From Volutella citrinella (Eukaryota > Ascomycota > Sordariomycetes > Hypocreales > Nectriaceae): a stretch of DNA of 64,000 nt. The notes beneath the pieces are model-generated. The model was not told the DNA's origin. It made no database searches and saw nothing but the letters and a program-made list of their open reading frames with translations. The position numbers were made by a program, and so were the translations under genes. This document shows positions 23,186 through 35,275 of the stretch, piece by piece. The stretch spans positions 1,984,001 to 2,048,000 of the forward strand of contig JAWZSP010000003.1 in assembly GCA_034401135.1 (NCBI GenBank). The letters run 5' to 3'. How positions within the stretch are numbered: position 1 is the first letter of the stretch; every line of letters starts with the position of its first letter.

Positions 23186-26100
23186 TCAGGCCGGGGGAGT
23201 AGTGCCGAGCATGCTGGGTACTTGCTTCCTTATCAGGCCACGGCCGCCGCGGGCCTCGACTCTGGGAATTCCCTGGATGGATCGTGGCTCGCGCATGAGC
23301 GAGCGATCGAGGCGAGCTGGTGTGCGAGTGACAACGGATCGGTACTCGCCGGGGAAGTTGCCCTTGGGGAGAGGCACTGAGGCAGTACGCCAAATATGAT
23401 CCGTCGTATCGCTGATATAAGGGGGGGCCTTGCCGTGGCGTGAAGGTGGCCCAAAGCCAGAATGCACCGAGGCGCCCGCTGAGGCCCGGATGGTCGACAG
23501 GCGTGACAAGCCCGTTGAGAGACCACCGCGACCGCGAGCCTTCTTGGCCAAGATGATCTCGTCGAAAAATCGGATTGCGTGGTCCGTTGCTGGCTTATTC
23601 TCCCTCTCATGAATAAATTCGTTGAAACCTAACGGCGCGTTGTTAGCAAATCAAGCAAGGCAGCAGGACAAAGGACTCTCTTCATCTTACATTGTGTTTC
23701 ACGCATCATTGCCGTAAACTCGTGTTGATCGTATGGGAGACTCTTCATAAAACCGTCCATATCGAAGGCAAACAGCTGGCCATTGTTCTTTTGCTGCTTG
23801 GAAGGCCTGCCCAAATACTTGCGATATGTGTAGAGCAAGCTTGCTTGGCATCGCACGAACGCTGACCTGACGCGGTCCGCATGGAACGCAACCGGGCAAA
23901 CAACGGATACAAAACCAAGGCATCGGCCGTGCGATGTGGCCTTGCAGCCAGTGCACCGGTAGATGCCATCCCCTTCAGCATGCTCACTGCAGATGGTGCA
24001 TGTCGACGCGTTGTCGTGTGCCGCCCAGTTGAAACAATGGCCCTCAACCCAGACGGTTGTGTCAGTGTTGTGGACAGGCTGGATCTGCATGCTGGGCATG
24101 ATTGTTGATGCAGCAAGCGTCGACTGGGCGTATGTAGATGGCGCATAGCCGCCGCCAGCGCCGTACCCACCACCATAGCCACCGCCAACCGATGACTGAG
24201 AGTCGACAGAAATAGCCGAGATCGAGAGGTTGGCTTGGTGGCCGTTGAGGAATGGAAGGCTTGGACGATGGAAGGGCGGGTGCTTATCGAGCCCAAACGA
24301 CGAGCTTCGTCGCATCTTCTCTTCGCCAAAATGGCCAGATCGCTTCTCCCGTAGAGTGGCAGTAAGTGCAAAGCCGGAGTCGCTCCTAGACACTGGGGTT
24401 GTGGGCATCGGGGGGAAGGTCATGGAGACGGGCGACACTGATGAATTGGGGCTGGTCTTGCCCGACTTGCTCGTGCTGGGCCTATCTGAGCGACCATTGT
24501 CAACCTTGGCGCAGGCGAAGGCATTGAAGATTGGGGGATGGAGATCGCTGGGAGGATCCGGCTCCCCGAAACCCGCTGAGCTCTGCGCTACCCACTTGGC
24601 CAACGAACTGCGGGCGGCGGCGGGCCTGAACATGGCGCCGTTTTCACTCGAGAAGGCATCGTATGGGAACGACTCCATAGCGTATGGTGGCGGGCCGGTT
24701 GTCACACCATAGCGAAGCTTGTGGGGAGCAGCGACCTGCAACAGTGATGAGAGTTTTCTCCGAAGCTGGCGCGGTAGCCGGATCGGTTGCGAGGTAGCGT
24801 CAATGGTGTCCTTGTCGAGATCAACCAAGACGTAGTCGTCCTCGGGCAGCTCCAGGTTCTCGTATCGGCGCTCAACGCCAACAATATATGGACAGGGCGC
24901 CTCGAGTGCAGAAAGGAGACGGGCTGGCAAAACGGGAATAAATATGCTGGACCATTTGAGTGGATACATCAAGCTGGCCAGAGCATGGCAGGCGAGGTGC
25001 AGCATGCTGGTATGTGAGGAGAGGAAGATGATACGGGACTCGGCCATAGCAAACTCGTACAAGATGACAATGTTTTCGAGCGAAAGGCATCGAAACAGTG
25101 CGTATAAGTCGATCGACCGAGAGCCAGGAATCTCATTGTGGGCTTCGTGTCGAGCGTAGAGGCGCAGCTCCCGAACGCCGAGTTCAACCTGCGTGGTGGA
25201 ACCAAGTGGACTGAAGGCCTCGCTGCACAAGTTGACCACGTACCGCTCCAGTGGTTGCCATCGCCCGACCCTCGGGGAGCTGGGAGGTATCCTTAGCACG
25301 CCCCCGTCGGTCATCGGGGTGATGATGGCCCTGAGCCACTCTTTCCAGAAGGACATGTTGGCTGCGTCTCGCCCTAGTATTCCGTAGGCACGGGGCGTCC
25401 AGAGACCACTCTCGCCGGCAGTCAAACCCTCGATCTTGGAGGCTGCGCCGTGTCTCAACGGCCGCAGCATGTCGGTCATGAGAGAAATCTTCTCCTCCAC
25501 AGTGCTGATCTCATCCTCCAGTCTATCACGCGCGGGGGAGCCGGATGGAATTGTCGGGAGCTTCGAGAGGAGGTGTGAGAGGTGCGTTCGTTCTCCGGCT
25601 AGTCGTACTCCCAAGCTCGCGGCGAGCTCTCGCTCCTCGTTGGACATGTGGCCCTGTCGCCACTGCTCACACTTCTTTTCCACCTCGTCTGCAACCTCAG
25701 CAGTCAATGCGGTCCAGATGATGACAGTGATTCCATACAACTTGGAGTTATCCTCCGATGTCATCGTGAAACCATGCCATGTGGATCGTGGCCTGTCGTC
25801 TGACGATACAATCTGAATGTCGTTGGGGAATGCGAACATGGGGACGTAGTCGGGGAACTTTCCGCGTCGAGCGATTTCGTCTTTGGCCTCTTGTCGAGGG
25901 TATCGATCGAGAAGCACAGGTTCGAAGCGGCGCTTCAACGGATGCATATCTGGATCAGCGTTGAGAGGCTCGGGAGGGGGGATAACTGAATTGTAGTTGC
26001 TGAGTCGCTTCGTGGTTCGGATAGAAGCTATAGGTCCAAGTTAGCAACTCGTGAGTATTTGCAGGCCCCGTGTGCTGAGATCATGAGCTCCTGCAGGTGG

Positions 26101-26764
26101 TGGGCTACTTACACGCTCGATTGTTCACAACCCTGGTGCTCGGCTGCTTTCTTACACTGCTCATGTCTCTAAAGCTCATCTTGCGGCGGATACTACCCTT
26201 AATGCTCCTGAGCGGACTGAGCCTGCCACTGGGTTCGGCTTCCTCAGCCTTGATCCTCTCAGCGCGAGGGTTGGTCATGGGTGCCCGGGCTTGCACTTTA
26301 GCACCTGCGCTGAAAGTCAGATCCTCGAGGAAGACCTCACGCTCAGCAGCAAATTTAACGAGAGCCTTGTCGAAATCGAAGTCACCCATGGCGCCCGGGA
26401 CTCCCAGAGTCCCCTCACTTGAAGTGCCATTGGAGGTGGTGCCGTTGGGAGGAGGGGAGTTCAGGGGCCGGATGGTAGCGCTACTGCGATTACTTTTGGA
26501 CCCTTCGGACTCGTCGAGGGTGGCGATAGAGTAGCGGTCGGTGATGGTGATCTTCGAGAGTCGGCTGGTGGAGCTCTGGCGTGAATGGCGTACAGAAGGT
26601 CGGTATTGAAGACCATTAGATATCTCCTCCTCAGGTTCGCCATCTTCGGCAATTGTAGACTCGACGGGAGCGTTGGAATTGGCCAGGGGCGGCTCGTCGT
26701 AGGACACCGACTCTATGCCGGCGATCCAAAAGTAGTCGGCCAGCGGGGTCGACGAGGTCTCCAT
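23186..26764 (-). CDS. DENN-domain Rab-GEF-like protein with C1 finger
   Basis: Three exons on the minus strand: 26113-26764, 23691-26027 and 23186-23628, giving 1143 aa. Residues 1-240 are Ser-rich and disordered. The tripartite DENN module follows (about 245-640), with the core motifs IIFLSSHTSMLHLACHALA (about 551) and IPVLPARLL..APCPYIVGV (about 580-601). At roughly 895-945 a C1-type zinc finger has the spacing H-C..CTIC..CTGC..H..C..C. The spliced joint TQCFNEFIHERENKP (about 1013) restores a segment conserved in fungal DENN proteins, just before a basic tail. DENN proteins activate Rab GTPases by GDP/GTP exchange, so membrane traffic is the likely role; C1 fingers bind lipids such as diacylglycerol. 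A Gly/Tyr repeat (GGGYGGGYG) lies before the finger. Confidence 0.92.
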
Positions 26765-29700
26765 GACATGTCAAGAGCTCGTTTGCCGGCCACGCGTCGG
26801 GCTTGGATAAGGGGAATGGGTGATGTGAAGCTGGGCGATAGAAGCCCCCCGGGCTGGCAAGTGTTGTCTGTCACTCTCGCAGTAATGTTGGCCGTACGGT
26901 TGCCGTTTGTAAAATGCGATGGGGGGGTGGTCCTGCGGGTTTCATGTCAGCCCAAGACATGGTAAAATCAGGTCGGATCGCTGGTGGGCAGCCGCGAGAT
27001 AAGGTGGTCATGGGAACAGAGGGACGACTCACTCAAAAGAAAAAAAAAAGGAGTCGCAGTCTCAGCAAGCCGGCGACGGGAGAAACGCAGGTGGGAGTAG
27101 AGGGTCGCGCGGAGGAGAAGGAAATATCGTTGTGAGCCAGTCGCCAACGCGGGCAGAGAGAGGTCAAATGGCCGAGGCTTGGCGGCGAGGCTTGGGGTCG
27201 CTAGGGGATGGGCCCGCACAATAGGCGCAAGACAGGAGAAGGAGGACGCGGCGATGGCAGGCCAGAATAATAAGAACGTTTTTTTGGTGACCGAACAGAA
27301 CAGGAGAAGCGAGGATCGATGTCGATCGATGGCAATGGATGGCAGAGGGTCGTCGTTGAGCGCCGAACGCGCAGGTACCAGTACTTGCAGGGCAGCTCGT
27401 TTGGGCAACACGCCGTGCATGCGCTACAGGTACCTGTGGCAATCAGCTTTCCCTACTGCAAGCGGCAGGTACCTCGCGGCTTGGGTGGGGGCGCAAGTGC
27501 CTGACGTCCTGACGACACGCCGCCGTCTCGGGCAAGTTTGGTTTTTTTCCCTCTGGGCGACCTAAAGCCAGGTCCCTATCCGCTAGGAGTGGTGCCGCCT
27601 TTGGCTGCAGGTCTTTGCAGATTCAGACTTTGGAGGAGAGGTGAGGTACCTTCCCCAGCACCAGGGTCTGGGCAGGTCGGCAAGTACGTGGTACGCTGAG
27701 GTGGTGACGGCGTGCCACCATTAGCGCTGCTAGCTCGGACAGCACGGGAGTAGTGGTGGCCCGGGCCACACACAAGGCGCTGCCCACGCATGCTGCCTCC
27801 TGCAGTACGACACTAATGACGGCCGCTGGGGTTGCAGGTGCAGCGGTTCAGGGGGGGTCCCTAATCAAGGGGCCGATTTTAGGGGCCCGCCAGCGCAGGG
27901 CGGAGACGATGGATGCAGCATCGGGACATCGTGGGTGGCCACAGCCACAGGCTCAGGCACAGTAGCACGCATCGCGCGCTGGAAGGAAGTGGGAGCCGGC
28001 CCGGCCAGGCCATACATAGCACATGCTGCATTGCAAGGAAGGGGATGACTGGGAACCCGTCCCCTGAAGCCCGGACAAGAACAAACAGCTCGCCGTCCTT
28101 TGGTCCTCGGGCACCCACTTCACTTCACTTCCAGTGGACCGTGGGGTTGGTTTATTACGGACCATCCCATCCTTCCTTTTCACCCACCGACGTACAAAGT
28201 CGGCTGTGGACGGACCATTGACCATGACAACAGGGTGGGATGGGATTGGACTCGATGATTTGGGGCGCGGTCGGACCCAGTGCGAGGCTGTCTGTAAGTT
28301 TCTTGAGGAGCAGTAGTAGTAGACGAGAGTATCCCAAGGCCGCTGATTACTGCTATTACTAGCACCTTCAATGTTTCACAGATGGGACAGGCCTGTGACG
28401 GAAGGTAATGAAGGCATGGGGATGGGAGTGAAAGACTGTGTGTGGTCTGAGGCCCTAGCCTTCCCTGGGGGGGGGGGGGGTGCCCCGATCTACTCTAGTA
28501 CTCGTCGGGAGAAACCTTGCACCAGATTCCAACAATTCCGCACTCCACTAATTCCTGCCTACCCAGGTATCAGGTAGTAGCTGGCTGTTCTACCTCAGGT
28601 AAGGTATGCAAGAGAAAAAGAGCTGAAAAGAGAGCCTTTGTTAGTGCACTCCTTCCTCAAGTGAATATTGCTTAGGTAGAGGTGCAGACACTGTCCATGC
28701 TAGTGGTTTTGGCATATGCGTGCTACCTCATGCGGTGTAGATGAGGCACGCTTTGGTCAAGGCAAGGTAGCATTCCCTCACAGTCGCTGCGTTGTAGGTA
28801 CTTCACTGAAAAGTTCGTCTACTGGCTGTGGGTGGTTCCTGCGGCTGGCATGAATGCTACCTTGCCCAATTCAGCCCTGCTCGCTTGTGTTATTCATGGT
28901 AGAGAGGAGTCGAGGAAACAGCTGCGAGACAGGCGGTATGTTTCTACGCGCCCTGATGACTTCGATTCTAGAGTATTGTGCTTTGGAACCGGGTAGAAAG
29001 GTTGTGGATGCTCATAAGCCTGTCGACGCCTTACCTGCTACTATCCATTGTTACTCAGTGCTACCGAAACCTGTTGCCAACGTGAGGTGGTGCAATAGGT
29101 TGAGGTAGCTGCAGGTGGCGCCTGCGGCGTTTCTTTCACAGGCGTCTCTGCGTTACATGCTACCTGGCGGCGAGGAGTTGGCTGTGGTACGAAAATATGA
29201 CTACAACCTCGAGGAGTGACTTCGAGGTTCTTTCTCTCATCTTCTCTAGGTCTAGACTGGTTGAGGTGCTAACGTCGGGTGCTTTTCATTTTGACCCAGT
29301 CTCCCGGTAGCGGCTGCTTCGCACGGCGGCTGTATGAGTAGGAGTCGTCCGTAGGGAGCTGTATTAACTTACACCCCATCATCATCCCCGCCTCTCCATT
29401 CTACGCCTATAATTAGTAAGGCAGCTTGTCGTAGGTACCCAACTTGAAATCCGAGCGGAAGAGTATGCGCAACAAGGCCTTCACGAGGTGACGAATCACG
29501 CGAACTGTGAAGGGAAATCGACCCAGCTCACCGGATCGTCATGCAGCCATACCTGACACGCGCCGTCGGATGATGTTCAGGCATAAAAGAAGGCGCTGTG
29601 GTGCGGCACATGTGCTCCGTAAGTCCGTACTAATTATTGGGATGGTTTGCCGCTCCAGTTTATCAAGTGGGTGCTTGCCACGCATGCAAAGGTCCTCCGG

Positions 29701-32700
29701 AACAACCTGCGCCTGCGAGGCACCAAACCACTGTGGCTGGCAGCAACAATTGACTTCTGGACCGTTCAACTTTCTTTTGATAAGGTTCCGGGAACGGATC
29801 GGTACCTGCCTCTGCCTCTGACTCGACGAATCCTCCCACAACCCGGACAGGCGGCCCTTTGTGGCTGCCAATACCTGTGCGCCGGCACCGGTCCCCGACA
29901 TGCCACGATTCCATTGTGTGTGCGACACACGGCATAAATGGCTTTTCCCGAGATTGTCTGGCTCGGTGCTTACCTGCCACACTGAGTCCTCCGTGTGGGT
30001 GACTAGGATGCACGTTCTTGTTGGGCTGGTGGTTCAGACGTGGATGGGATCCCCCCCAGGCCCGCTCATGCTGTGGTCCCGGGGCGAACAGTGGGCTTCG
30101 GTGTAGTACGGCTTCCGGCTAGTTCCATAAATACCAACATGGAAAGAATTAAATCCCGATTGGCGCTGTCTTTCGATCCCCTTGGTTAGCATGGAGCCAG
30201 GCGTTTGGTGTCGGGCGTATCTCTCCTCATCTTTGTCGCGCAGTGTGGGTTTTGCCAACTCTTGAGGAGCAGCGGGAGACGAAACGCAGAGGGAGGTGAG
30301 GTGCAGGATTATCTGTCCCTTTATTTCTTCTATATCCACACATCCTTCCCAGTTGAACTCTACACGTCAGCGCGGATATCCCTCGTACCAGCCTAGCAGG
30401 AAGCCAACAGAGGATACTTGGACAATTTTTTTTAAACACTACGTCAGTGGGTGCGTGAGCCGTGAGACGGAGATCGATCATGGCTTTGCTCCGTAGGCAG
30501 ACTAGCCCTCTCCGCAGTAGGGAGGACACTAAAATAAAGCCAGCGTGAGAATCACGACAGTCGGGCTATGGGTATCGGAACTACCCCCCCCCCAAGAGGA
30601 GAGCCTAGCCTAGCCTCTAACACTTGAAATCGGAAGCTCTGACGGCTCATGTATGGGTAATTAGGGCAATCGCGTCCTGATCGACATATTATTTTGCAGG
30701 AGTCTAGTAGAGCACAGGGCTGTTGCAACTTGGAGGTCGGCGTACAAGGCAGATCTTGTCAGACGTGCACAGTTCTGATACTGTTCTTGGTGCTCTTGCG
30801 GTCTTGAGAACAGTACTGTACTTACGACGTTAAAGCGCTAAACCCCCACTACAATCATTGCTGGTTGCCGAGTCCCCTAGGCCACCTCACAGACAGAGCA
30901 TCTGCTGGTGCCTGCCAAGTTCGCTACGACCACCCGTTGGCGAAGAGATGGATGAAAGAGCATGTGCCGCTCGCCAACGCACCCCTGAGCAAATACGAGG
31001 CTCAAGCCAGCGCCAGATGCAGGTCCGAACGGCACATCCGCACCCTCCCCACCAGTCCTCCACAAGTTGCCTAATCGACCAACCCCTCCCCGGCTTCCCC
31101 CCATCATCATTCTTGAGCATTCGACGCGCTAGGGGGCGGGCCTCGTTACGCACTGCGCGGTAGTACACTGATGGCTTCTGTTAGGCGCCCGTGTTGGTCC
31201 TATTACGACAGAACCTGCGTGACTAGCCTCGTGGCTACCCTTGCCTGTTGCCAGAGATGGCACACGACGTTCTGCATGACTGGCTGGCCGACGCAACGAG
31301 AAGCAAGGAGGTGCTTGGCAAGGTCATGTACACCGTGGCACAAGGCATGAGTTGAGGGCCACCTGTCGGACGATGCATCGTCCAGGGATGAAAACAGACC
31401 CCTGAAGCCCACTTGCTGGGGAACAATTTCTTATACCCGACAGAGAGACCCTTTTGCTTCACAATACGAACTACGCGTCGCTGAAAGGGGCCGTTGTCGT
31501 GCGTCTACGCCGTCGTGTGTCTGCTCCCAGATGCGGACAACGCATGATGGCATTGGCGCAACCCCTTTCGTCTGCTGCATCCCTAGTAGGATGCAATCTT
31601 CAGACGCACACTTCTCTATCTGGACGACCGGACCTAGCTGTTTCATACCCCCGTATTGCCTAGTTCGGGGCCACCCATGCATCCCAACCAGGGCCCCCAT
31701 AACGACGAATCCAACGCAGCTGCACGGCAGCCAAGCGGAGCCTGGCAGAACGACGGCCAAAAGAAAGCAAGTAGCCAGGACGGGGGAGAGAGAAGGAGGT
31801 GCCAAAAGGAGGAGCGGCTGATCAGGAACCAAAACCACCTCAACAAAAGAAGGTGGGTGGTATGACTTGCACGTCGCGAAGGAATTCCAACTGGGCAGTG
31901 CATTTTGTTTCAGGTCCCGCAACATTGGCGTCAATCAATGACTGAGCCAACAACGACGTGCTGTTGATGCCTTCAAGGCAGACAGACTGTTGCGGATCCC
32001 CCGAGCTACCAAGCTGTCGCGAGCTTTGCCGGACCCTTGGGAGCACGTATACGTGCTTCCATACGGTTCCCAAAGAGCGAGCTATTCAATCCCTTGACGG
32101 CAGAGGTTGCCTTTCCCAAGGCCACGCCGGTTCGGATCTTTCATCGTCTTGCTATTGATTACTACATCATCAAAATGCATCGAGCATGTGAATGCCCCCA
32201 AGCCTCCGTCTCATCATGGATGTTGTTCTCGACATTGGCACAAGCTTTCGCCCGCCGTCTCTCCGTCTCTCCGTGGCCAATCAACCCCCCCCCGGCGAAG
32301 ACGCACTGCGGACTAATTAATTTCGGGTTGCCTTTTCTGTACGTGGCAATCACTCGATTTTGGCTTGGGACAGGTCACAGAATCCGGGGCAAGGCACGCC
32401 AAGGCACGCCCCGTCCATCCCCTGGCTTGCACGACATTGCTGGTTCGGAAGATGCCGGTGGGCTCAGAGCGCAGCAAGCGATGGTCACGCGTGAAGCTCG
32501 CAGTGTGCAGGCGTTGTTTCGATGCGACTCTCACGCTGCAGAAAGTGGGAGTCGCAGAAGAGTGCCACCGCTGCTCCTCAACTGTAAGCCCCTAGTAGTT
32601 GTGCTATACCGGCTCTTGGTGGACAAGTGGGAACGGCAGATGGCCAGACGGTCGTGCTCACAGTCTCACACTCATGGGGGCTAATAATAGTCACACTAAT

Positions 32701-33442
32701 TATCCGTACTCTGTTGGAGATGAGGCCCAATGCGGTGCTCACTCTGCAGGGGCCGCTTCCCGCCTCCCCCCCCCCCCCCCAGATCTTGTTTCACATCTGG
32801 GCAAGCCACCGTGAAACGTTCGCTAAGATCTGAGACAAAGAGTCCTCGAGGCTCGAGCCGTGAGTCCGTCGGTCCATTAAATTGCATTACTCGGCCGACG
32901 TGTCATCGATCCCAACACTCTGGCACTGACACCCCTATATTCGTCCGTCTCAGCCTCACAGAAACACCATTCTTGGTGGGGGGAACCATGCCTGGCGGCG
33001 AAGTGAGGCACAAGGTTGGCTGCATGTTTTCTTGTCATTTTTATGGGTTCTTTACCGGGCCCTTGGTTTCGGACCAGTCATCCACTCCGCGGTATGTTGT
33101 GTTTGTGGATTTGTTGTTTGGACCACCATGTGCTGGCGGTATAAGACGGAAAGAATACGAGAAACCCAACCACCCAGCAAAACCTCATTGGACCAGACAG
33201 TGGACTTCACCGTTCCAATAAGTGAGCCCTTGCGCTCCCCGAAATCAGATTGTGCAGTAAGCCTCCAAGACGGAGCGAGACACCCATCATATGCCAAGCA
33301 AACACAAGCCAGTCTCGGATGGTGCACATCTCGTACCTCAGGGCGCCCGCAGGGGCATGCCGCCCTCACCACGAGCGGGCCGGCGCCCCGGATGGCCCGC
33401 CGGCGCTGGCTGTTCATCACCATGTTCTCTTGCGCCGCTTGA
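26765..33442. other. Gene-poor stretch of 6.7 kb
   Basis: The largest gap in the window. The first few hundred bases are the DENN promoter and leader. I see no open frame above about 170 codons and none with a recognisable motif. Features present: many GGTACC, AGGTA and CTACCT words (27371, 27428, 27468, 27640, 28566-28605, 28670-28800, 29434, 29805), a 13-nt G run near 28468, a hairpin at 29205-29229 and a C run near 32767. No intact mobile element. Confidence 0.5.
29205..29229. repeat. Perfect 8-bp inverted repeat (hairpin)
   Basis: AACCTCGA, 9-nt loop, TCGAGGTT. It lies in the gene-poor region with no adjacent gene to terminate, so function is unknown. Confidence 0.5.
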
Positions 33443-34517
33443 TCACCTCGCCGCCACCCTCGTGCCCAGCTTGCCAGTAGACAGGTAGCCCCTGTTGCCC
33501 ATCTCACCCCTCCAGCCGATGCCCAGTGACCCAAAGATGACCCGGCCGTCAGCCGTGGCCTCGGGGCCCTTGTCCTGCTCCTCGACGACGAAGCACACCT
33601 GCTCCACCTCGGCCGGGTGCAGCACGGGTTTCGCGCTGCCGCTCGCCTCCCAATTGCAGTCGCGGTAGCCCAGGCCGGCCTCGAGGTCCAGCGCCACATT
33701 GTCCAGCTGCACCACGTCCTCGCTGCAGTTCTCGAGCTGGGCCTCGAGCACCCACCTGCGGGGGCGCTGCTGGTCCTCCTGCTCGGGCGCGCCGTCGAGG
33801 GCGGCCGAGGTTGGCAGGGCGCCGACCTTTGTCCGCACAATGAGCGACGCCTTGCAGATGAACTGGTACAGCTTGCGGAATGTGCGTGTACGGCCGCTCG
33901 TCTCCGATGCCTCGTAGTAGCTGACGGTGACGGCCAGCACATGGTTGCCCTCCTCCTTGAGGTCGAACGCCACGACCTTTTGCAGGGTATCCGCGGCCAC
34001 GAGGTCCTTGGAAGAACCGTCTTCCGGGGAGGGCGGTGTCAGCTCGAGGCGTTGAACGGCCCCAAGCCCGGGCGTCTTCATCTCGGCCTCGATCCGCACA
34101 TCGCGGATGCGCTTGGTGGCATCGGGGGCAAGGTCGTTGTTCGCGCAGAGCGTGCAGCTAAACGTCTCGCCGACGTAGGCGGAGCCAAAAGACACGGGGA
34201 GGTTGAGCACCGGGCTGAGGAGGAACGGTGACGGGTTGGTGTCCGCTTCGGAGCTGTACGCGAGCGACGCCGGAATGGGCGCGGGCTTGGCTGCCACGTT
34301 GCCCGCCAGCGGCGGGTCGATCGGGTACTGGTGTACGAGGGAAGAGCGGGATAGACTGGTTCGGTTTTCTCGTTAGAAGACATCCCGGATAACGTCGTCG
34401 CCAGCGTGCGAGGCGAGGCGACGCTTCTCGGCGCTGCTCAGCTCACCGGAGGACTTTGAGGGAGATGGAGTGCGGCTCCTTGACCGGGTCATGGGACGGG
34501 TAGCGTTGGTGGCTCAT
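33443..34517 (-). CDS. TRAPP complex subunit TRAPPC13 homologue (DUF974)
   Basis: Two exons: 34447-34517 and 33443-34355, giving 327 aa. The short first exon reads MSHQRYPSHDPVKEPHSISL and joins in phase 2 to RLSRSSLVHQYPIDPPL, the N-terminus expected of fungal DUF974 proteins. The core motif FGSAYVGETFSCTLCANND (about 70-90) is the family signature. The rest is beta-strand-rich and ends GNRGYLSTGKL. TRAPP complexes act as Rab GEFs in ER-Golgi and late Golgi traffic; TRAPPC13 is a peripheral subunit in animals and filamentous fungi. The minus-strand ATG at 34517 is chosen because the in-frame Met at 34297 would lack the N-terminal strand. Confidence 0.93.
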
Positions 34518-35275
34518 GGTTGTAGGCCGCGAGGCCCCGCGTCACGTACGCAGGGGTGCTGGAAGGGTTGTTTGCGCTCAATCGCCTCGGCTTGTATGAA
34601 GTTGAAGCTTGGATGCCCAGAGGCTCGAGGGTTGATGTCGGGGCTGATGATGCGACGCGCTTATCGATAAGGATTAACACAGCCCCACGGCCACCATGGG
34701 GTCTTCTATGATACTCATACATATTATCAATCACTACATATAGTAGTATATTCATACGGTTTCAACTGCATTCTCATTTTGTTATTCTTCATTGGGTGTC
34801 GGAAATGTAATAGGACGGCTGCACATCACTCTTGGAGAGCTTCCCGATGACATGCCCGAATTCAAGACTTGACTGCAAATCAAAAACATCACTCAATCCA
34901 AGAATGTCGCTTTAGGATTTGTTCAACCGAAGACTTGCGTTGGGCCACAAGCCTTGGGCATCTACCTCTGGATAGATTAAACGTAGCACGCGGAGGCAGC
35001 GAAATGATACGGCAGAGTCAAAACCGTCCAGGCAATCTGAAGGCATAAGAATGCATTGTCCCTCTCCAGCCTTAAAACCGTGGGCCGCACCAATCACGCC
35101 TTTTTTTAGAGTCCATTTTGGTGAAAATTAAAAGAAAAATCAAGGAACATGGCACCCCGATGTTGTCCCACCCGCGGCAAGAAGCTCGCACTAAACCAGC
35201 AGCCTCGCCTTCACTCGCCAGAGTTGCCAGAGCTAGTGTCGAAGGTCCGTACAGTACATGATACGAGGTTTTAGT
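34518..35275. other. Intergenic, AT-rich
   Basis: TRAPPC13 promoter side plus 3' region of the KH gene. Stretches such as 34720-34800 are AT-rich. No coding signal. Confidence 0.5.

Noticed and set aside
28468..28482. Long G run (and C run near 32767)
   Set aside because: Simple homopolymers, possibly with sequencing-length error; no function inferred.
29507..30013. Overlapping frames on both strands in the 6.7-kb gap
   Set aside because: Mutual shadows without family resemblance or splice structure.
32037..32684. 215-aa open frame
   Set aside because: Low-complexity reading of GC-rich DNA; no motif, no coding bias.
33052..33942. 296-aa minus-strand frame overlapping TRAPPC13
   Set aside because: Arg/Ser/Ala-rich shadow; the DUF974 signature lies in the other frame.
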